Shown in pieces: positions 14,879 through 23,668 of a stretch of DNA of 55,883 nt. The position numbers and the translations under genes are program-made. Numbering within the stretch: position 1 is the first letter of the stretch; every line of letters begins with the position of its first letter. The stretch is from Ameyamaea chiangmaiensis (GTDB lineage: Bacteria > Pseudomonadota > Alphaproteobacteria > Acetobacterales > Acetobacteraceae), in the NCBI RefSeq assembly GCF_013376175.1, contig NZ_JABXXR010000007.1, positions 1-55,883 on the forward strand, in the 5' to 3' direction. The notes beneath the pieces are model-generated. The model worked only from the letters and a program-made list of their open reading frames with translations. It made no database searches and was not told the origin of the DNA.

Positions 14879-16332
14879 GTGCGCACCGGGTCGATATCGA
14901 TGAAGGCACCCATGAGTGCCGTCTGCGCCTGTCCAGTCCAGGTAATCCGGTAGACGCGATCACGCGCCATGCCGAGGCGCCAGAGCGTCGGCCATACATT
15001 GCCGGACGTGCCGAGCGTGAGTTCCCGCGGCGCTCCGAATGTTTCCCCTCGATCGTCGGACCAGTCGACTGCGATCGAGACGCCGCTCCCGTTCTGCATG
15101 TCGAGGCCGAATTGCCGATGGATGCCGCGCCGACCGTTGGTCAGCAGGTGAGGGAAGGAGCGCTGGCGTTTGATCGGGGTTCCCGCATCGTCAAGCGCAT
15201 CAACGCTCACCTGATAGATGGCACCATTCTCGCGATCACCCGCCCAGACCTTGCCGTATGCCGCACACCAGAAAAGCGGGCGGACTTGGGTCTCGTTGCC
15301 GTCGCTATCGAGCGCACAGCGCTCATGCCACAGACCGGTCGACACGTCGTAAACCCATGTCGACGGCTGGCCGGGCACCGTCAGAACGTAGAAGACGTGC
15401 CCGTCCTGCTGATACACGGACGCCACAGCGCCCGACAGATCACCCATGTCCTGAAGCGCGCCATCTACCGGGAAGGTCGAGACCGGCGCTGCAATCGTCT
15501 GCTGACCTAGATAGACGCGTGCATAGCCGTCTCGGTCCTGGCCCAGCCACATGATGCCGCCATTCATGGTGTTCGGCGTCGTGGGAATGGTGCAGATCGA
15601 GTATGGCGCGACGCAGCCGGCCTCGACAGTGACGCCCTGCACGCGCTGGAACGGGAAATCAGCGGCTCCGCTGTCGTACCAGAACTCGGTCTGCCAGCGG
15701 CCGAACAGCCAGATATATTGCCCGAGAACGGCAACGCCGATGATCGTGGACAGGCTCGTGCTGTCGCTGGCCACGTAGAGGCTATCGAACGGCGTTGTGC
15801 TCTCGTCGGCGAATTGCGCCGGGCTGGTGTACCAGTTCGTCGTATCGGGGTTCACGAACAGGAAAAACGTGTCCACGATCGCAATCGTGGCCGACCCGTA
15901 GAAAGCGCCGTCACTGATCTGGACAAGGGATCCGTATGTTCCCGAGCCGGGCTTCGAGGGCATATCGCAATACCACCCGCCGGTCGCTGTTCCATCCACT
16001 ATGAACAGCGTAGTTCCGTTATCTGACATTCGTACTGGGGTGGCATAGTCGCTGATCGTGCCGATGACCGTGGTCGTGCCATTCCTGTTCAGAAGAAGAA
16101 CGCTTTGCCCCAAGACAAATATCGCGTCGCCCTGCGTCGTCTGGTAGGCGCACCGGCATATGCCGCCTGGCTGCGTTACTGTCGTGAGGCCGGGCGTCGG
16201 GTAATATGCAAACCGGACAGGCTCACCATCGTCTGCCGGAACTGGCTCTCCATACAGGTTCAGGACACGTTGGGCCGCCACAGAGACGGCGCGTGCGTCA
16301 TACGACCCACCGGAGAGGTTGATGCGGGCCAT
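14875..16332 (-). CDS. P22 gp10-like tail hub / packaged-DNA stabilisation protein, 485 aa
   Basis: NLSGGSYDARAVSVAAQRVLNLYGE, then YYPTPGL, then repeated strands such as SVLLLNRNGTTTVIGTIS and LFGRWQTEFWYDSG are characteristic of the P22 gp10 tail-hub family, which is close to 470 residues long. It plugs the portal channel after packaging. In P22 gp10 follows gp4 directly; here a tailspike-like gene lies between them. It is coupled by start/stop overlaps on both sides. Confidence 0.82.
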   Translation of the reverse strand: MARINLSGGSYDARAVSVAAQRVLNLYGEPVPADDGEPVRFAYYPTPGLTTVTQPGGICRCAYQTTQGDAIFVLGQSVLLLNRNGTTTVIGTISDYATPVRMSDNGTTLFIVDGTATGGWYCDMPSKPGSGTYGSLVQISDGAFYGSATIAIVDTFFLFVNPDTTNWYTSPAQFADESTTPFDSLYVASDSTSLSTIIGVAVLGQYIWLFGRWQTEFWYDSGAADFPFQRVQGVTVEAGCVAPYSICTIPTTPNTMNGGIMWLGQDRDGYARVYLGQQTIAAPVSTFPVDGALQDMGDLSGAVASVYQQDGHVFYVLTVPGQPSTWVYDVSTGLWHERCALDSDGNETQVRPLFWCAAYGKVWAGDRENGAIYQVSVDALDDAGTPIKRQRSFPHLLTNGRRGIHRQFGLDMQNGSGVSIAVDWSDDRGETFGAPRELTLGTSGNVWPTLWRLGMARDRVYRITWTGQAQTALMGAFIDIDPVRT

Positions 16333-17975
16333 CAGTGCGGCACCACGTTTCCGCCGGTCAGATTGTAGGTCGTCTGGTCAGTGTTGGCGGTATCGATCGC
16401 ATACAGGCCGCTACATCCACGCGCCGTGCTCGTGCCAAGCGTCACATACCGCACACCCACGCCGATATAGAGGCCGGACATCGTATTTGCGTCTCCGTCC
16501 GTATTGCCTGCGCCGACTGAGCAGAATGCCATGTTGCTGATGTTTGCGCCGCTGCCATCCATGTTGGTTGCGGCGAAAAGCTGGATCGCATATGCGCTCG
16601 TCGCATCGGTATTGCCGCAATTGGCGATCGTCGAGCCGGACCAAACCAGGTCTGAGACGCGCGAGACGACGCATGCCTGATTAGCTTTCTCGATTTTCCC
16701 TCCGAAGACCTTGAACATAGCACTCTGGAAGCGCGACGAGTTGAACACGATCAAATTGTTGGAAGGGGTCGATCCATAGCACTGCGGAGAATAGAACTCG
16801 ACCTCAGACGCATTATCGACGCTGATGCATCCCACCGCATTTGCCACGCCGTTCGTGTTGTTGCTCTCAACTTCGACCCGGCTACCATAAATGAATCCTG
16901 GGCATGTGCCGATCTGGCTCGAATTGTAGCAATCGACCTGAACGCCGGTTGAGACCTGATTGAAAACGAGACGGTCCATCCATACGGTCTGCACGAAATC
17001 TCCAATATGGAGCGCCACGGCCGGCGGCGTGTTGATAGTGGAGTTCAGGGCCGCAGACACATTGAGGTCGGAAAGCTTGATCACGTCCGCGCGCGTCGCA
17101 CATCCTCCCACGTTAGCCGAGCACCCACTGTCCGACCCGGTGATATTAATCGCGACACCACCCAAAAGAGTCTCGTTGAACTGGCTGTGGTAGATGCCGA
17201 TATCTGCCCCCGCATACACGTTGACCGAATGCAACATGAAATTGGTTTCGATGTTGTGGACCTGGCAGCCGTAGCATTGCGTCACGCTGACAGCGTAGCC
17301 GGTCTGGCTCGACGTGTTTGCGCCCCAGATCGAAAGATGATCCAACTCGCCCTGATAGAAATAGCGATCGCCCGTTTCAACCGGAGCATTGAAATTGAAG
17401 ATTGGCGCGCTACCAGATCCGGTCACGTGCAGGATGGTCGCGCGTACGCCAGCGCCCCCGACATGCACACCTTCACACGGCACAGTTTCACCCGATGAGG
17501 CGGCTATGTAGTAGTGGCCAGCAGGAATGAAAACGTATCCACCGTGACCGCTGATTTTGCAAACCAGCGTTAGGGCGGCCTGAAGGTACGGGGTGTCGTC
17601 CTCTGTGGTGCTCTCGGCTCCCGTTGCGCCGAAGTCTTTGAGCGACACGGTATCAGTGAGACGCGCCTCCAGCGAGCGGGCGACATTCCCTATCCACCCC
17701 GGTGAATATTTGATGATGGGCGACAGAATGCACATCGCCGTCGTAATGCAATTTGCATTGGTCGCGATAGTTGATGCCGCCGTCCCCCCGATCGTGCTGG
17801 CCGCATCGATAGTGGCATTCGTCAGCTTTCCGTTGTTTGCGTCGGCCTTCGTCGACAGCGCCCAGTTCAGACCAGTGGGGCCATCCAAAGTGACACGGCG
17901 ATCCATCTGGGGAATGGATTGCGCCCACGACATGACCGGGAACAGGAGCGCGATGAGGAAGAATATGCGCTTCAT
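16332..17975 (-). CDS. Beta-helix tailspike-like protein (pectate-lyase-3 type) with Sec signal peptide, 547 aa
   Basis: ATG 17975 overlaps the upstream stop (ATGA) and starts MKRIFFLIALLFPVMSWAQ, a Sec signal peptide. An upstream frame extension of 68 codons overlaps the gp4-like gene and was rejected. Then come VSLKDFGATGAESTTEDDTPYLQAAL-type tailspike entry sequence, FIPAGHYYIAAS, and many short strands with Asn/Asp turns, as in right-handed parallel beta-helices that bind or cut capsular or LPS glycans. The location between gp4- and gp10-like genes and the signal peptide are both unusual. Confidence 0.75.
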   Translation of the reverse strand: MKRIFFLIALLFPVMSWAQSIPQMDRRVTLDGPTGLNWALSTKADANNGKLTNATIDAASTIGGTAASTIATNANCITTAMCILSPIIKYSPGWIGNVARSLEARLTDTVSLKDFGATGAESTTEDDTPYLQAALTLVCKISGHGGYVFIPAGHYYIAASSGETVPCEGVHVGGAGVRATILHVTGSGSAPIFNFNAPVETGDRYFYQGELDHLSIWGANTSSQTGYAVSVTQCYGCQVHNIETNFMLHSVNVYAGADIGIYHSQFNETLLGGVAINITGSDSGCSANVGGCATRADVIKLSDLNVSAALNSTINTPPAVALHIGDFVQTVWMDRLVFNQVSTGVQVDCYNSSQIGTCPGFIYGSRVEVESNNTNGVANAVGCISVDNASEVEFYSPQCYGSTPSNNLIVFNSSRFQSAMFKVFGGKIEKANQACVVSRVSDLVWSGSTIANCGNTDATSAYAIQLFAATNMDGSGANISNMAFCSVGAGNTDGDANTMSGLYIGVGVRYVTLGTSTARGCSGLYAIDTANTDQTTYNLTGGNVVPH

Positions 17976-18820
17976 AGCTTCTGGATCTCCAGACCCGGCC
18001 AGTAGAACGGGTTGCTGATGGGGGTTAGGATCGACGGCATCCCAAGCGTGGGGATCTGTGTGTTCGAAGCCCTGATGGTGCCGAGTGACGATTTCGCGAG
18101 TGCCGTTACCGTTGGTGATGCCTCCTGACCGTATGACGGCGCAAGGCGCGCGGCCAGACACCACATGATGGCATCCCAATATTCGGGAGGCAGGTTGATG
18201 GGGCTTGTCAGGCTGAGGTCTGTCTGAAGCGGCTGCTTAAACAGAACATGGAATTCCCAGATTGCGCCCGTCGGTATCGGCCACGGGTAGAATTCTCCCA
18301 TGGGGAACACAGGATTGTAGAACGCGTAATTGGGCCATGACCGAAGCGCCTTGAGGCCAAGGCCAGCATAGTCCTCGTATGACTGGATGATTTCCAGTGC
18401 GTAATCGATTGGCTGCACACCAGCATCGAGGCCATTGACGGGGGTTGCGAAGTCCGCCGCGGCGAAATCGGTAGGTGCGAACTCGCCCTGCTCAGAAAGG
18501 GGAGCGCCATTGAGAAGGCGAGCATACGCGCCCTCGATCTTGTCGGGCCGAACCGGCGTGTCGAGATCGCCGCCCGGCCCGATATAGTAAACGCTCGTGC
18601 CTGTGGACGGAAACGCCATGTCGACCAGATTTGGCACAAGCCAGCGCCGGCGCTGCCACTGTGCTAGCATCATGTTCAGATGCATGACGCCGGACGCGAG
18701 CCCTTGCGGGTCCATGTTCATCCCACCAACGCCGACGCCCAACTGCTCGAGCGCCAGGCCGACAAGATCAGAGACGAGATAACCGCTCGTGCCGGGTGTT
18801 CCGTTACTGCTGCCTGACAT
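17972..18820 (-). CDS. P22 gp4-like head-completion / tail-accessory protein, 282 aa
   Basis: The start at ATG 18820 overlaps the end of the previous small gene by 17 bp. The motif LRSWPNYAFYNPVFPMG followed by EFYPWPIPTGAIWEFH is typical of the phage family annotated as P22 gp4-like tail accessory factor, which closes the portal ring. Helices such as GVMHLNMMLAQWQRRRWLVPN precede it. The order coat - small gene - gp4-like fits P22. Confidence 0.72.
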   Translation of the reverse strand: MSGSSNGTPGTSGYLVSDLVGLALEQLGVGVGGMNMDPQGLASGVMHLNMMLAQWQRRRWLVPNLVDMAFPSTGTSVYYIGPGGDLDTPVRPDKIEGAYARLLNGAPLSEQGEFAPTDFAAADFATPVNGLDAGVQPIDYALEIIQSYEDYAGLGLKALRSWPNYAFYNPVFPMGEFYPWPIPTGAIWEFHVLFKQPLQTDLSLTSPINLPPEYWDAIMWCLAARLAPSYGQEASPTVTALAKSSLGTIRASNTQIPTLGMPSILTPISNPFYWPGLEIQKL

Positions 18821-18989
18821 TGGGCGGTCGTCCCTTGCGCCGTGTGACGGGCTTGGGCGAGAGGTCAGAGCGTGATGGCTCCGGTTCTCCCGCAAAGCGA
18901 GCGCGCACCCGCGATTCCTCGTCAGCGCTCCTGACGGTCACGGTCGTGAAACCGTCAGGGGCAAAGATCGAGCGCGGGTAGCGGCTCAT
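18804..18989 (-). CDS. Small basic protein between coat and gp4-like genes, 61 aa
   Basis: ATG 18989 abuts the coat stop in a TGATG junction. The protein is mostly charged and disordered (SADEESRVRARFAGEPEPSR, then PKPVTRRKGRPPN). It may be a head-assembly accessory factor. No family is recognised. Confidence 0.5.
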   Translation of the reverse strand: MSRYPRSIFAPDGFTTVTVRSADEESRVRARFAGEPEPSRSDLSPKPVTRRKGRPPNVRQQ

Positions 18990-20281
18990 CAGCCGACCAG
19001 TTCCGGCACGATGACGCACCAGTCAGGGCGCAGCATGCCGATGCCGTAAAGCACGTCGAGACGGGTTGCCCGCGTATCATCCGACCCGTTGTAGTAGGTC
19101 AGGGTGCGCAGGCTGACCCCGTCGAGCGACGCGCGGCCGCAATCGACGACACCCCGGTCCACCATTTCCAGATCGACCGTCGCCAGCGTCATGGCGCGCT
19201 TGCTGTAGAGCATGTTCCGGCGGATAATCGAGCCGGCGGGTGCCACCAGGGTGATCGCCGCATCGGCCGCCGGCGCAGCATCGACGGTCTGATACGGGAC
19301 AGGCCCATTCGCGCCCGGCGGTATGATCGCCGGAGAGAGCGGGATCGACGTTGCGCCGGATGCGCAGTTCGCGAGAACCACGAACTGCTGCGGGATGTGC
19401 AGGCTGTTCTTGTTGACGCGGTTGATGCGGTTGACGCCCGCGATGGTGATGATGTCGCCAGCGTTCAGCGTGCCGTTGATGGCTGAGGTCGTGAGCACGG
19501 AGGAATGCGGACTTGCGCTGGAAGAGATCGTCGTGACCGGCGCGCCATTGGGCGTGTAGTTCCCATACGCGCCCGTTGCCGTCGCCTTGCTGTCGTACGA
19601 GCCCGTCTCGCTGATCGGGACGGTCTGGTCCTGCATCCACTCGCGGACGCCAAGGATCTTGCTGCCCATCTGGCCGTCGCGGGTCTGCGTCGACACGGTA
19701 TTGCCGGGGTTGAAGAGCCCCATCATACCAGCGACCGTGTTGGCATCGGTCATCGGGTCCAGCACCGCATAGCGATCATCGATCGGCGCGTTGCAGGTCG
19801 TCAGAAGCGCTTTGGCCCGCAACCACGTCTGGGACGAGGGCGAGATCAGGTTGCCGTCGCTGTCGAGGTTCACGACCATGTTCGACGCCTGAAGGGCGAG
19901 CGTCATGGCGTCGGACGCCACCTGGCCGACCAGCGCATTGACTGCCGGGGCGATGTAACGACCGGAGAAGTCGTCCATGTTCAACGTCCGCTCCTGCGTG
20001 GAGAAGGACATCGGGACGTTCTTGCGGTAGTTGATCACCAGTGGGATCGACCGTTCGGCGGTCGCTTCCGGATTGACGGTCGGGCCGTTCTGCACGACGT
20101 AATCGTTCGGCAGGCGCACGTTGATCGTGTCGCCGATCTTCGCTCCGCTCCGAGCGAACTGGTCCTGATATTCGCGCGAAACGTTCTGCACGAAATCGTT
20201 GGTGTTGCGACGGATCATCAGCGCTTCGCGCGTGATCATCGAGTTGTTAATGAGACTGTTGGCCACGGGTTCGGCTCGCAT
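18989..20281 (-). CDS. Major capsid protein, P22 coat family, 430 aa
   Basis: VANSLINNSMITREALMI, SREYQDQFARSGAKIGDTINVRLP and the internal VQNGPTVNPEATAERSIPLVI are hallmarks of the P22 coat (gp5-like) family, and the length matches P22 gp5 (430). It forms the icosahedral shell with HK97 fold plus an inserted domain. The family usually begins MANSL, so GTG 20266 may be the true start rather than ATG 20281; neither has a strong ribosome-binding site. Confidence 0.88.
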   Translation of the reverse strand: MRAEPVANSLINNSMITREALMIRRNTNDFVQNVSREYQDQFARSGAKIGDTINVRLPNDYVVQNGPTVNPEATAERSIPLVINYRKNVPMSFSTQERTLNMDDFSGRYIAPAVNALVGQVASDAMTLALQASNMVVNLDSDGNLISPSSQTWLRAKALLTTCNAPIDDRYAVLDPMTDANTVAGMMGLFNPGNTVSTQTRDGQMGSKILGVREWMQDQTVPISETGSYDSKATATGAYGNYTPNGAPVTTISSSASPHSSVLTTSAINGTLNAGDIITIAGVNRINRVNKNSLHIPQQFVVLANCASGATSIPLSPAIIPPGANGPVPYQTVDAAPAADAAITLVAPAGSIIRRNMLYSKRAMTLATVDLEMVDRGVVDCGRASLDGVSLRTLTYYNGSDDTRATRLDVLYGIGMLRPDWCVIVPELVG

Positions 20282-20286
20282 TGCAT

Positions 20287-20300
20287 GGCGCTCTTGCGCC
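20287..20300. promoter_or_regulatory. GC hairpin just before the coat start
   Basis: GGCGC, a 4-nt loop and GCGCC form a 5-bp hairpin that ends 5 nt before the ATG at 20281. It could hide or expose the coat translation start, or only separate scaffold from coat. There is no T-run, so it is not a terminator. Confidence 0.3.
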
Positions 20301-20422
20301 TATGACCCGCTCTCGGCTGTGCCAGAACGTGCGCCGGTTACGACCGGAAACCACCCGTGGCTATCGTGCCAGTCAACGGGCGGGATGTGCTCCTGCCAGG
20401 CATCCGCTTAGAGGCCGTCGCC

Positions 20423-21265
20423 TTACTTCTTTGATCTGAGCTTGATGTATTCCTCAGGGCTCAGATCGCTGTCGTAGATCGACCGGCTTGATACCGCCCG
20501 ACCGGACCCAGATGCCGCCGCCACAGGGGCCGGGGCTCGCGAAATCTGCTGAGTCTTCGGCGCAGGGTCAGCCACAACGGGCGCCGGCGCCTTTTCCTCA
20601 ATCGAGGCCGCGAACTTGTGCAACATGGCGAACTGCTTCCGCTCTGGAGCTTCAAACAGTTCTGACGCCGCATCAGGGTCGTTCGCAAGAGCATAGTACA
20701 CGGCCCCAGCGTTCTGCAACTCTGAAATGTCCTCGATCACCTGCCGATGAGTCGGGTTTGCGAAGTCCATCCCAGCACGGGACACAAGGGACTGCGTCGC
20801 CGCCGTCACGGCTGCTGAACCATGGGCGGCCGCAAGGGAGTCGGCCACGCGTTTGGTCGTCTCCCCGAACGCCTGCGCCCGCTGCCTCTCCGCGCTTTCG
20901 GCTGCAAGTTTGTCGCGTTCCTGCTGCCTGATCTGGTCAGGCGTCAGTTCCGGTTCGGGCTGCGTCTCTCCACGCTGTGTCGCGAGCGTGCGGCGGTATT
21001 GCTCAAGCTCCTGCTCAAGGGCGGCGCGCTGTTCTGCTTCAGCCTTGTATTTCGCCGTGATGCTGCCGATGCGCTTCACATACCACTTCGGCTCGTCCGG
21101 CTCTTTCGGCGCTTCGGCCTGAGGCTCGGGCTTCGTCTCATCAGCGGGGGCAGGGGGCGTTTCCCCCGCCGTTTCAGGCGTGGTGCTTCCGAACTCGACG
21201 CCGGCATAACGATCGGCAGGGGCGTCCGTCGCGACGACGGCAGGGGTTTCGAGGGTCTCGCTCAC
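20423..21265 (-). CDS. Scaffolding protein, 280 aa
   Basis: GTG 21265 is chosen because it overlaps the upstream stop (GTGA) and has AAAGGAA upstream; ATG 21286 lacks a ribosome-binding site. The protein is highly charged and disordered: Pro/Glu/Thr-rich to residue 60, a coiled coil near residues 75-135, and a basic C-terminus ending EYIKLRSKK. Its position between portal and coat is that of P22 gp8. The scaffold role comes from position, charge pattern and helices. Confidence 0.8.
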   Translation of the reverse strand: MSETLETPAVVATDAPADRYAGVEFGSTTPETAGETPPAPADETKPEPQAEAPKEPDEPKWYVKRIGSITAKYKAEAEQRAALEQELEQYRRTLATQRGETQPEPELTPDQIRQQERDKLAAESAERQRAQAFGETTKRVADSLAAAHGSAAVTAATQSLVSRAGMDFANPTHRQVIEDISELQNAGAVYYALANDPDAASELFEAPERKQFAMLHKFAASIEEKAPAPVVADPAPKTQQISRAPAPVAAASGSGRAVSSRSIYDSDLSPEEYIKLRSKK

Positions 21266-21420
21266 TTGCTGACTTCCTTTGACCATTCACGTACAATCTT
21301 CAGCATTCGCGCTTCAGTCTCGGCCACCATGATGTCTCTGCTGTCGTATGCTGGATTGTAAGCCGAAACGGTGTAGCCATTTTTTGTTCGCGTAATGGAA
21401 ATCGAGATGGGGGCGCTCAT
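21262..21420 (-). CDS. Small phage protein, 52 aa
   Basis: An ORF of 52 codons starts at ATG 21420 inside an ATGA overlap with the portal stop and ends in a GTGA overlap with the scaffold start. It therefore fills the gap exactly and couples the two genes. It begins MSAPISISITRTKNGYTVSA and continues into a charged helix (EARMLKIVREWSKEVSK). The function is unknown. Confidence 0.7.
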   Translation of the reverse strand: MSAPISISITRTKNGYTVSAYNPAYDSRDIMVAETEARMLKIVREWSKEVSK

Positions 21421-23624
21421 ACGTCAACGGCTCCTGTCACAGGGTTGGGAGCGTGAATGTCGCCCCCAGGTGGGTTGGTTGAAGGAAGGCGCTCGAGAGG
21501 TTGCGGGTTCACCTCTGGCACCGGCGCGTGCGGCGTTCCCTGCTCGGCAAGGATCGTGCGGATGAGATTCTCCAGCACCGGCTTGAGGCTTTCAGGCGAG
21601 ATCGACCCGATCGCCGCCATTTCATCCGTCTGCTGTTCCCGCTTTTTGGTGTCAGCATCCATCAGGTCGATAACAGCCTCATGGCGCTGCTTGTCTGCGC
21701 GCAGGGCCAAGTCCTGCTGCTTGTCCTTAACCTGCTGGTTAAGTTGGCCGACCTGCGCCTGAAGCTGCTGTATCATCTGCTGCGCCTGGCCAAGGCGCGG
21801 ATCCTCCTGCGCGGGCTTGAGGCGGTCTGCGATCTCGTCAGCCAATGGGAAGTCGGCGGCCTTGAAGAACAGATCGCCGATCTGAGCCATGATCGCCGGG
21901 TTCGCCTGAAGAACCTGCATCAGTGCGTTGAAGGTGTCCTGACGCCGGGTTGCGAACGCAGGCCCCACGTCCGCCTCGACGTCATAGCGCCCGATCGTGG
22001 GGTTAATGGCAAGGATTGCCCCCTGCATCGCCATTTGCTGCTCGATGGTCGACCCCTGCGGCGCTTGCTGCCCGGGCGGCTGCACTACCTGCGCGGCCTG
22101 CGGTGCGCCCGGATCGACAATGGCGCTGGTCTGCTCGCCATCTTCGCCCAGCACCTGAACCGCGCGGGCTGTGTCATACACGAGAGGAATGGCGTCGATC
22201 AGGATGCGCCCGAGCAGGCGCAGCGCCATGCCCTGATTGTCCGTGTAATGGTAATTCGCCGTGTCGCTCTGGCGCTGGCGCTCATTGATGGCTTTACCGG
22301 AGCGCTCGTTGCCCGGCGCGCCCATCTCGGCCTGATACTGGCCGGTGACCATCTGCATTTGCAGGTCAGCATTCTGCATCGCCTGCATATGACCGCTACT
22401 GCCGGTGGGCGGATCCAGGCGCTGCGGCGCCTGGAGCGGCGTGGAGTCGTCAGGATCGATAGAGCGGTAGGGCAAGTAGGCCTGATTGCTGACGTTGGCG
22501 CTCGCCCACTGGTTCTCATAGCCTTCAATTGAACGCTCATCGACAAGCCATGGCGATTTCGTCTGGATGGCAATGCTCTCCACGAACGCCGATGCGCTGT
22601 AGTTGAACATGCGTTGGGGGTCGATGAGCGCGCGAACAAGCCCGCATCGGTCAAGCCGACCGTCTATCACGCTTTCGATGCCGACGAATGGCACCAGCGG
22701 GATGTGACGGAAAACGGTCGGGCCCGACGAGATGACCTCATCGCCCGCAATCAGGAAGAATTCGACATGTGGCCGCGTGATCGGACGGGATTGAGCCTTA
22801 AGCGCACGGCACACCTCGACCATCTCTTCCGGCATTTCGCTCTGGCGCATCGGCTGGATCGCGCCTGTCTGCGGGTTCGGGACTGCCCACAGCGTGTCCT
22901 TTTCCTCGTTGCGCCGGTAGTACCGAAACACGCGGACGATATCGCGTTCGACGGCGTCAGTTCGGTCGTCATTCTCGGTCACGAGCGAGAGGGGGGCACC
23001 CCTGATGTCCTGATGACCCGGATAAAGCCGATCGAACTCGGCGCGCGGCATTTCTTCGACGATCATAGCCCACTGCATGTCGCTGTGATCGGGCTCTTGG
23101 GTGTTGGGATCGGAATAGACCGAGCGCGGGTCAGGCACGGACTTGATGAAGAAGTCCTGATCGAAACTGTCCTGTCCGCGCACGTAGTCCGTGACGACAT
23201 GGACCCAGCCCATGCCCTGCCGAACTTGCCCCTGGATTGCGCAGTTGTAGGCGTTCTGCTGGGCGTTCGACTGATACTCGATGTGACGGACAATGCCCTC
23301 GAGCACATCAGCCGCTTTCTCTGTCGCGCCAAATCCCGTGGCGTTGATCTTCATGCCCATCTGCGACTGCCGGGCGTCGTTCTCGATGTGAAAGACGTGC
23401 TGCTGGGTCTTGTTGATCGTCAGGCAAGGTCGTGGCGATCCGCCGAACGTGCCGTTGCGGACCTGATAGACCGCATCATCCCACTGCGCATGATTGTAGG
23501 CGTCAGCGTGAAAGAACCTCAGATCCTCCAGCGCACGCTTACGCCATTGCGCCTCGAAGTCGCGGCACGCCTCGAAGCGCTCCTGCACCTCGCGGATCAC
23601 GTCATCGGTTTCTTGTATCGCCAT
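21417..23624 (-). CDS. Portal protein, P22 gp1 family, 735 aa
   Basis: Length and motifs fit the P22 portal: an N-terminal helical wing (VIREVQERFEACRDFEAQWRK), RPCLTINKTQQHVFHIENDARQ, YVRGQDSFDQDFFIKSVPDP, and GNERSGKAINERQRQSDTAN in the stem region. A Gln-rich coiled-coil C-terminus (IQQLQAQVGQLNQQVKDKQQ) forms the barrel. It is the dodecameric DNA channel. It lies directly after the terminase genes. Confidence 0.9.
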   Translation of the reverse strand: MAIQETDDVIREVQERFEACRDFEAQWRKRALEDLRFFHADAYNHAQWDDAVYQVRNGTFGGSPRPCLTINKTQQHVFHIENDARQSQMGMKINATGFGATEKAADVLEGIVRHIEYQSNAQQNAYNCAIQGQVRQGMGWVHVVTDYVRGQDSFDQDFFIKSVPDPRSVYSDPNTQEPDHSDMQWAMIVEEMPRAEFDRLYPGHQDIRGAPLSLVTENDDRTDAVERDIVRVFRYYRRNEEKDTLWAVPNPQTGAIQPMRQSEMPEEMVEVCRALKAQSRPITRPHVEFFLIAGDEVISSGPTVFRHIPLVPFVGIESVIDGRLDRCGLVRALIDPQRMFNYSASAFVESIAIQTKSPWLVDERSIEGYENQWASANVSNQAYLPYRSIDPDDSTPLQAPQRLDPPTGSSGHMQAMQNADLQMQMVTGQYQAEMGAPGNERSGKAINERQRQSDTANYHYTDNQGMALRLLGRILIDAIPLVYDTARAVQVLGEDGEQTSAIVDPGAPQAAQVVQPPGQQAPQGSTIEQQMAMQGAILAINPTIGRYDVEADVGPAFATRRQDTFNALMQVLQANPAIMAQIGDLFFKAADFPLADEIADRLKPAQEDPRLGQAQQMIQQLQAQVGQLNQQVKDKQQDLALRADKQRHEAVIDLMDADTKKREQQTDEMAAIGSISPESLKPVLENLIRTILAEQGTPHAPVPEVNPQPLERLPSTNPPGGDIHAPNPVTGAVDV

Positions 23625-23668
23625 CGGGATACCTTATAGCATGATGAATAATTGAGCGTACAGAGAAA

